Assembly (NCBI RefSeq): GCF_048569485.1
Contig: NC_134356.1
Span: forward strand, 96,286,604-96,350,603
Direction: 5' to 3'
DNA: 64,000 nt
Source: Anomaloglossus baeobatrachus
Lineage: Eukaryota > Chordata > Amphibia > Anura > Aromobatidae
Numbering within the stretch: the first letter of the stretch is position 1; each line of letters opens with the position of its first letter. Both the position numbers and the translations under genes were made by a program. The notes beneath the pieces are model-generated. The model was not told the origin of the DNA. It worked only from the letters and a program-made list of their open reading frames with translations, and did not search any database. Below, one piece after another: positions 57,531 to 64,000 of this stretch.

Positions 57531-57916
57531 CATGTCAGATAGTGAGAAAAACATGCAGATGTGTCTTTATAGATAGTGTATGTAAACTTCTGGTTTCAAC
57601 TGTACATAACCCATGTTTGTGATAAATTTACTGTAGTAAGATGGTGATATCACTACTTATATCATGTAGCTGAAGTGCAGCACAGATTCATCTCAACTAA
57701 AAGCCTACATCCTTTGATCAGGAAGAGAACAAACATTTACAGGACATTTCATACTTTCCCAAATTCTTATGAAACAATATTCATCACATTCTGCATTGAA
57801 CTGCTGTACCCAATTTATTATATATTTTAGGAGTCAGAGTTGGTCCATTTTATACAGACTCCAACTCCAACTCCGACTCCACAAAAATGGACACTGACTC
57901 CGACTTCACAGCCCTG

Positions 57917-59227
57917 GCGAGGTTATCACTAGTTATTATATGTTGAAGAATCCTAAGTTAATTGTCCTGTGTTCAGCGAAGGGGGTTCAACAAGGAATAA
58001 CCAGTCTTGGTGTTCTTCCTTTGATAAGCCCATGAGATGACGGCCTTTGGAAATCTCCACTCATTAAAATGTGCATGGAGAGATTTGGCTTCTGTTTTGT
58101 TCTGAGCAATTTCGTTTGATCCTTGAGACCTGGCCAATTTTTCTGTGCATTGCGGTCCGATGTTAGATTGATTTGTATGGATGTCTGAATACGCCCATGT
58201 TGGAGCATTCACATAAAGCCGCACAAGTCGGTCATCAGCCAGTATCTGTGTGTGTCCAGATAGAGTGCTGCTAGTGCAGGAAGGGTGAGGACACATGATA
58301 AGAAGTGACCAGATTCTGAGAAAACGTTAATAAGGCAATAAGATTAAGGTGAGGCGATAGTCCAGTCTAGGTGTAGACAAATGTGATTATGCATTTAATA
58401 CTGTGGCTATGTAATGTAACGGGGGTGGTAGCCGTTAATGGGGTAGTTGTTTCTCACTCCCCGGCTCGTTACATGAAGATGAAGGTCTTGGCTCGGTGTG
58501 TGGCCTTGTGTTGTGGAGACTTTACCTTTGTTGCCCTCATGATGCTGATGACCTTGGCTGACCAGGATCTGATATCAGTTCAATGAGGTCGACCACCAGT
58601 TCTTCATAAACAAAACTTTACTAAACAGCCATTTGATAACAACTATGTACACTATAAAGCGGGTGACAGCTTCTCATACGTTTCTTCCATAATATAGAGC
58701 ATCTCTAACACAGTCTCTTTACTTCTTCACACTTGCTTGTTCCTGCTTCCATTTTTCTCACTTTCTTCACCATAACCCAGCTTAGCACCACAGTACAGTC
58801 CGTGAAAGTCATATCACATGGTCAGCGTCCTACAGTCCTTAGGAGAGTCGTATATGTCACTGTGGCTGAACTTAGCTTCTAGCTTGCGGACGCCTAAGGA
58901 ATTCACTTTGTCTCATGTTTCTGTCCCGTTACCTTTCTGAGTTATAAACTCGGGCCCACAATGCTAGGTGTCCTGCCCCAGGACTCGTGTCCAGTTGATC
59001 ACTTTGTACTTTGGTCAGTTCTCTCTCGGTACTCTGGATCTCGCTATCCAGTCTTGGTCTCCTCCACGTCAGGGACACCCACGTCATGCGGCTCTGTTTG
59101 CTAGTCAGACCATAGGTCTGCTCTCCCTGCACTCTGGGCCCTATCATTGTCCTTCATTCTAGTCCCTCCCACTCTGGGCTAGTCTCAAACATTAACTCCA
59201 TCTTACCCTGTTGTCAAGCAATATACA
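57917..59227. other. Mostly unassigned; possible PLE RT fragment
   Basis: Minus-strand frame 58296-57973 includes AKSLHAHFNEWRFPKAVISWA, which resembles the region after the PLE catalytic domain (RGYP...I..A pattern); weak. At 58412-58476 TGTAACGGGG mirrors GGCTCGTTACA. The rest has no feature I recognise. Confidence 0.35.
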
Positions 59228-60417
59228 TGTGACGCCTTGGACTAGTCAGGGTGTCACAGGGAACTGCACTCCTTTTTCTTATAGTGCAGAACGCACCCTC
59301 CATGGTTCTGGGATCCTAACCTTTGGTGTTGCTTCTATCAACATTCAATTCCAAGTCACCTTACACCACACGCTGTCAGGCACACCAGTGGGTGGTCTAC
59401 CTGGAATAAGGCCACCCGCCTAGGGGTCAAGCAGATTGGTGGGAGGAACTTAGGTCAGTTTTCAGTGAGAGAGGAGCTGCAGTGGCAGGTCCTGGGGAGC
59501 TGGGAGAGGAGTTGAGTAGTAGCCTCAGAGAGTGAGGAGTTAGGGGAGTTGTGGCTCCCTGGGAGACAGGTCGCAGACGGTGGTCTGGGACCGGAGGAGT
59601 CGGAGACCCGGTCGCAGGGTATTGGAGAAAGGAGCCAGGCTTAGCTTTGGAGAACGGTCGGCACCGGAATATCTAGTAACTGGACCAGTACCAAGCATGG
59701 CGGGGTACTGGACCCTAGATCAGGGAGTAGCTTCACGCAACCTGATAATTAACCTGTGGAGGATAGTCTCTTTATGAACTGTCCCCAAGAGCTCAGAGAT
59801 CGAAGGCACCAACACAACGAGGGGGATAGGGCTTTGCAACCCATGCAGCCCACTGAAATCCCAAGTGTCAGCCATCGAGAGCACAGCTCCTCTATTCCAG
59901 TATAGGGAGCGGGACCCTGAAAGCTTCAAGCCGAGGGGTCACTCAGAACATCTACAATTAGTGCAAGAAGGCAGGTCAAAACCACCAGCAACATCAGAGG
60001 GAGCGGATTCCCGGACGAGCTCCCCCCAAACAGGCAGCGGCACTCAGAGACTTGGTTTACTTGTGTGTCAGAGTCTATTTGATGGTCGCACCAACACCCA
60101 CACGGCCTAAGTGAGTACGCTGCAGATCCCCCCTTTGCGTCCAGCCTGCTACGCGACCTGCACCCCGCATCCCTCCACCACCCCCATCTAGAGTCCCGGG
60201 GCCTTCCCCTACCCGTGGAGGGAACGTCATCTGGCTGCCCCGCTCCATCTCCCCCGGGTACTCCCATCGGCAGTGGCGGTACTCCCATTTTCTGCGAACC
60301 ACGGGTGGTGTCACGAATAATAACTAATCCCCTGTAAACATACATTTCATTTTCGAGTGGCCTCGAGCCACGGTAAATCCCAGATCCGAGCAGTCCGACT
60401 GCTGCAGGGGCGGCACA
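59228..60417 (+). repeat. Solo LTR, 1.19 kb, with 4-bp target duplication
   Basis: Begins TGTGACGCCTTGGACTAG and ends GGGGCGGCACA, with TACA on both sides (59224-59227; 60418-60421). It shares GACCCGGTCGCAGGGTATTG and CGTGGAGGGAACGTCATCTG with the copies at 24880 and 27376. No coding content; the most complete uninterrupted member of the family here. Confidence 0.85.
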
Positions 60418-60490
60418 TACACATCCCCATTATTAATGGATGTCACAATTCCCATTACACCAACACTGATGTCTTCCAGTGCAATGTACG

Positions 60491-60493
<3 letters not shown>

Positions 60494-60546
<53 letters not shown>
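60494..60546. repeat. (TA)n microsatellite
   Basis: About 26 uninterrupted TA units. Confidence 0.97.
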
Positions 60547-60549
<3 letters not shown>

Positions 60550-60839
60550 TGGTGCAGCGCTTTCTCCTAGGAGTCTATTTCCATAAGCCTATGTTCACAC
60601 GGGGTCTTTGCTGGGGTTTTTTCCTGCAGAGAAAGCACAGACAATAATCAGAGAAACACAGTTGTAATTTTGCAGTAAAGTGCGTGCTTTTCATGTTTTC
60701 TGTGCACTTTTTTGTGTTATTTTAGCATCATTGATCTCAATTGAGTAAAAACTGCTCAAAAATACATTGAAAAGTTAACATATTGTAAGGAAAAAACTAA
60801 TGGATGAGATGTTAAAATGTAAACCTTCCAGTCTGGTGC
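60547..60839. other. No recognised feature
   Basis: Mixed to AT-rich sequence between the TA run and the GC-rich block; nothing supported. Confidence 0.3.
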
Positions 60840-61159
60840 CTGTGAGGAGCCAGCATTGGGGTCTACACGGTGCGGGTGGAGCCTCCCATAGGGCAGCGCC
60901 AGAGAAGGGCGCGCACTACATTCCGCAGCTCGCCAGCCACAAGGCCCAGGGGCAGAAAGTGACAGGCGCAGGGAGGGGAGGACACGGCCGCGCACAGGGC
61001 CCGCATTGGCCAGGGAGCAGCCATCAGTGACCCGGGCGTGTGCTGACGTCACTCTCCGAGGCTTTCCCCGGCGCCCCTCCCCCTTCCGCTCCTCCTACTG
61101 CTCGTGCGCGCTGTCACTCACATCTAACGCTGCAGCAGCACCGGCTGTGACACTGCAAG
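60840..61159 (+). promoter_or_regulatory. Candidate host promoter and non-coding first exon
   Basis: The only CpG-rich stretch without repeat features. It contains an inverted CCAAT box (ATTGG 61005-61009), a perfect CRE TGACGTCA (61044-61051), GC-box-like GGCGCCCCTCCCCC (61069), a pyrimidine-rich start region (61075-61100), and a strong splice donor CAAG|GTAAGA at 61159/61160. There is no ATG between 61085 and the donor, so the exon would be untranslated. The gene would run rightward past the window. Identity unknown; an orphan CpG-rich block is the alternative. Confidence 0.5.
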
Positions 61160-63004
61160 GTAAGAGCCGGTAATGCCGCGTGCACGGCTGCCCCGGCCTG
61201 ATGTGCCCCACATACTGGAGGTCACCGGCGGCCTCTGCAGCAGAGCATGGCGCTGGGTGCGGGGCGTGTACCGAGTGGCGGTTGTGTGTGCGCCAGATGA
61301 GGCCATTGTGCTGCTGCATGGGCAGACGGGAGCGGATTTACCGCACACACGGCCTCCCCGCACCACTAGCTGCAGGGAGACCTCCATTGTCTGCAGGGAT
61401 TATGGCTGCCCCCAGCAGATGGGGCAATGCAGTGCCCGGGACTGGGATCTCTCATCTATATATCCATACCTATATCTATCTATCCATTTTTGTATATCTA
61501 TCAGTCCATCTTTGTATCTCTCTTCATCCATGTTTCTATATCTATATATCTCTTTATCGTTCCCTTCTTTCCATTTCCAATGTCTTCTCGCCATAGATGT
61601 GACCTTTCTTGAGTGACCGATGCTGGTGACATACATGTCCCCCAGCCCCTGCAGACCCTTCACCTTGAGGAGCCCTCCACACCGTATAATAATGCTGCCC
61701 GGGCACTGAGCGCCATGTGTAGGGTCGCCCTGCCCAAGGTCACCGCCTGTGCTCCCAGTGGTGCTCGGGGTTATGCAGCCCCTTTCTTTACAGCAGTATA
61801 ATCCTGTGGTATCTATATTATATAAAATGGCCATTTATATATACACCTGTACTCTAAAGTGTCAGCTCTTGGCTCCAGGTGAGAAGGTCCTGGACTTTCC
61901 ATGTCCCGACAAGGACGGAGCCATTTGTCGTGTCCCTGAAATAAGATGTCATCTGACCCTCCTCATCTGGCGTCCATCCCTCTCAGCACATGGCGAGCAG
62001 CGTGTGGGCGACACATTGGGCCTCCACTCCTCACTATGGGGATTGTATGTCCCTGCTGGGATAGTGTTCGGTGGAGCATGTCTAGGCCTGAAGGACATGT
62101 CTTACGTGCGGCTATGAATGTGCCATATTTCAGCCTGTGTATTATATAAAACCAGCAGATGGCAGACATATTGTTCCCTGATGACAAGCTATTCAGAATA
62201 TTAACCATTGCCTGATCCTTGTCGGAGTCCGTCGCCCCCCCGTACCTGTACACGTAGAGATGGGGGATCAGGCTGCTCCTCGGGCAGTGTCCATATGTTC
62301 TGTATAAATGACAGGAAATAAATGAGGCCTTTCTGACATTCAGTCTGTGACCGGCCATGATAGGTGATGTTGGATGTTTCTCTGGGTCCTTGTCCTAATC
62401 ACCTGACCGCTGCAGCCACTCGGTCCTGTGACAGGACAGCACAGTGCTATCGCAGACCACCAGTGAATAGCACATTGTTTTTTTCCACCTCATTCATGTC
62501 CTTGGTAAACTCAAATGTTCAGTGAAGTCAGCAGGTGTGAAGGTGCACACGTCCGTTGGATACCTATGAGAGATGAGCAAAACAATTTGTGGTCCCTTGT
62601 TCCCATCTCTGGTCCTGTCCTCTGTTGTAGATGGTCTCCACTTCTGATGCCTCTGTCACTTTCTGGTCCCCACAATGGCCATCACTACGTTGCGTGAGGA
62701 CTAGGGGCATAGGGAACGGCTCAGGTGCCCAGGAGATGCCAGCTGCCGAAGAGCTTCATCACTTGGAACCAAGAATCTTTTTGTTCATCCCTACTATCGA
62801 CTCCATTTGTTCTGCAGCGATCTGTGCCATTCATTCTGCTGTATTTTCAGTGGGAGCCGATATAGTTGTTTCCAGACACTTCTAGTGGTGGCTTCACTCC
62901 AGAGGAAATGGAGATGGAGCCTTTCCAACACAAACAGCCTGATCCTTCTCTCTGGTGTAGGGGCCTCATACAGATTAGATGGTTGATGAGCAACAATGTT
63001 TAAA
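61160..63004 (+). other. Possible first intron; no coding support
   Basis: Open frames here (such as 61173-61616 and 61749-62117) lack recognisable domains. A TATC/ATCT-rich simple stretch lies at about 61450-61570. Composition is less repeat-like than the rest of the window, which fits intronic unique sequence, but this is inference. Confidence 0.35.
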
Positions 63005-63470
63005 GGGATTGTCTGGGACATTTGTGTTGTTGGGGGGGGTGCGCTCTCATGGGCCTAAGATATTACAGGATAGCCACAATCTGCCTGTTCTTCCCGTCGT
63101 GGATCTCTGCCGACTGAAGGACCGCTCCTGCCGGAAATTCTGCTGATTGCTTTGACCTCCTGTCAACAGAGCAGCTCTTCCTCTTCTGCTCTGTCGACAG
63201 GGCAACGGAAAAACTGGGGCGCAGAATGGCGCAATATAGGGTTTTAACTGGAAGACAAAGAGAGATTTAGATGGAGGGGGAATTAAAACATATTGCTCCC
63301 ACTAGTGTGTCCTGGATTCTTCTCTGTGGAAGTCTTCAACGGCAGTGCAGATACAGCTTGTATATTCCTTTTTCCCCACTGTCGAAAGGGTGTCATTGCC
63401 AAAGTTAAGCTGATTGACAGACACTTAGGCAACAGGGAACATGCTGTCAATTACATGACATCGGCAGAGA
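63005..63470. repeat. Dispersed repeat with inverted GTCAACAGAGCAG motifs
   Basis: TGTCAACAGAGCAG and CTGCTCTGTCGACAG form a hairpin at 63166-63200. Related text (GTCAACAGAACGG, GCTGCTCTGTCGATG) recurs after the MITE at 63877-63920, so the MITE may have inserted into it. Confidence 0.45.
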
Positions 63471-63476
63471 CATTAA

Positions 63477-63870
63477 AGGCCCAGTCACACACAACGACTT
63501 ACCAGCGATCCCGAAAACGATGCGACCTGATAGGGATCGCAGGTAAGTCGCTGGGAGGTCACTGGTGAGATGTCACACAGTCAGATCTTACCAGCGATGC
63601 CGGAACAATACAGGTCGCAGTAGCGACCTGTATAACGATCTCAGCAGTCACTGTGACCCTGTCACACAGTGTCAAACACAGCAATGCGTACTGCCCAGCA
63701 GGACGTCGCCTTTGAAGAAAATGGCCTGGACCATTCGGCAACGACTAGAGATCTCACATCAGGGGCCTGATCACTGGTAGGTGTCACACATAACGAGATC
63801 GCTAACGGGACCGCTACTGCGTCACAGAAACCGTGACTCAGCTGCGATCTCGTTATGTGTGACGGTACCT
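63477..63870. mobile_element. TTAA-target MITE, 394 bp
   Basis: Tips AGGCCCAGTCACACACAACG and CGTTATGTGTGACGGTACCT are inverted copies, with TTAA before (63473) and TTAG after (63871). The body has repeated CGATC/GATCG text (ACCAGCGATCCCG, GATCGCAGGTAAGTCG). Same tip style as the MITEs at 19999 and 50155 but a different interior. Confidence 0.75.
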
Positions 63871-64000
63871 TTAGTCAACAGAACGGAGTGGAAGAGAAGC
63901 TGCTGCTCTGTCGATGTGATGTTAATGGAAGCCGTAGAACTACGGGCAGCAGTGGACCGTGACTACTCTGATCCAGCATACACAACAGGCAGCTAGTTAG

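Larger units (their letters stand above)
55114..57602 (-). mobile_element. Tc1/mariner transposon with a palindromic insertion
   Basis: TA flanks both ends (55112-55113; 57603-57604). The tip CAGCTGAAACCAGAACTTGA mirrors CTTCTGGTTTCAACTG, and the inner repeat TTCTCACTATCTGACATG mirrors CATGTCAGATAGTGAGAA. Transposase remnants are on the minus strand. The right inverted repeat holds the insertion at 56813-57530; without it the length is about 1.76 kb. Confidence 0.88.
55047..57916. mobile_element. Short hAT-like MITE split by a Tc1
   Basis: The left tip CAAGGGCTGTGGAGTTGG mirrors the right end CTCCGACTTCACAGCCCTG. Both interiors carry CCGACTCC repeats. Removing the Tc1 leaves about 0.38 kb. 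No clear 8-bp duplication was seen, so hAT is tentative. Confidence 0.6.

Noticed and set aside
55039-57924. 8-bp target duplication for the CAGCCCTG-tipped MITE
   Set aside because: Flanks GGTGAGCA and GCGAGGTT do not match well enough.
61173-61616. 147- and 138-codon open frames just after the splice donor
   Set aside because: Overlapping frames with simple-repeat tails (ISISPS-type) and no domain; more likely intron.
1-64000. rRNA, tRNA or bacterial operon features
   Set aside because: No matching sequence or structure was seen on either strand.

Overview
This 64 kb window looks like non-genic DNA from a large, repeat-rich vertebrate genome. An amphibian, probably a frog, is the best guess. 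The inference rests on the repeat mix: Penelope-like elements (PLEs), Tc1/mariner, hAT, TTAA-target MITEs, CR1 and L1 LINEs, Ty3/gypsy-type LTR elements and many long minisatellites, with no bacterial-style genes. No complete host gene is visible. The only stretch that looks like host regulation is a GC-rich promoter-like block with a strong splice donor at about 60.84-61.16 kb.

Layout. 0-1.6 kb: minus-strand PLE reverse transcriptase and a palindromic terminus. 3.1-5.6 kb: two dead Tc1 elements. 6.3-6.9 kb: PLE terminus remains. 7.9-8.2 kb: minisatellite. 9.4-10.8 kb: large palindromic repeat. 11.2-17.6 kb: an old Ty3/gypsy-type element whose integrase precedes reverse transcriptase and RNase H, the order of Gmr1-like elements, with a PLE remnant inside its 3' LTR. 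17.6-18.5 kb: minisatellite split by an inverted-repeat insertion. 18.7-19.3 kb: TTAA MITE. 19.5-24.3 kb: head-to-head inverted PLE copies with a GIY-YIG endonuclease remnant, interrupted by a MITE and an LTR. 24.9-26.4 kb: short LTR-leader-LTR fossil. 26.5-27.1 kb: TTAA MITE.

27.4-36.4 kb: one solo LTR split by a 6.6 kb hAT-type element (8-bp target duplication) that carries a 3 kb minisatellite and a promoter-like cassette, and split again by a second solo LTR. 37.2-43.1 kb: LTR fragment, MITEs and several tandem arrays. 43.1-44.9 kb: plus-strand CR1 LINE with a fold-back 5' end. 45.6-45.9 kb: palindromic PLE terminus.

46.1-54.2 kb: a nested stack. A 388-bp tandem repeat is entered by a CR1, which is entered by a Tc1 (itself carrying a nearly whole Tc1 and a MITE) and by an L1. 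55.0-57.9 kb: a hAT-like MITE holds a Tc1, which holds a 670-bp palindrome. 59.2-60.4 kb: solo LTR. 60.8-61.2 kb: possible host promoter and non-coding first exon. 61.2-64 kb: possible intron with a MITE near the end.

Two features stand out. One is the integrase-first gene order of the gypsy-type element. The other is a set of hammerhead-ribozyme-like folds in the PLE termini, two of which have matched but different stem I pairs. Both have precedents in the literature (Gmr1-like elements; hammerhead motifs in PLEs). I saw no wholly new system that the sequence alone can prove.
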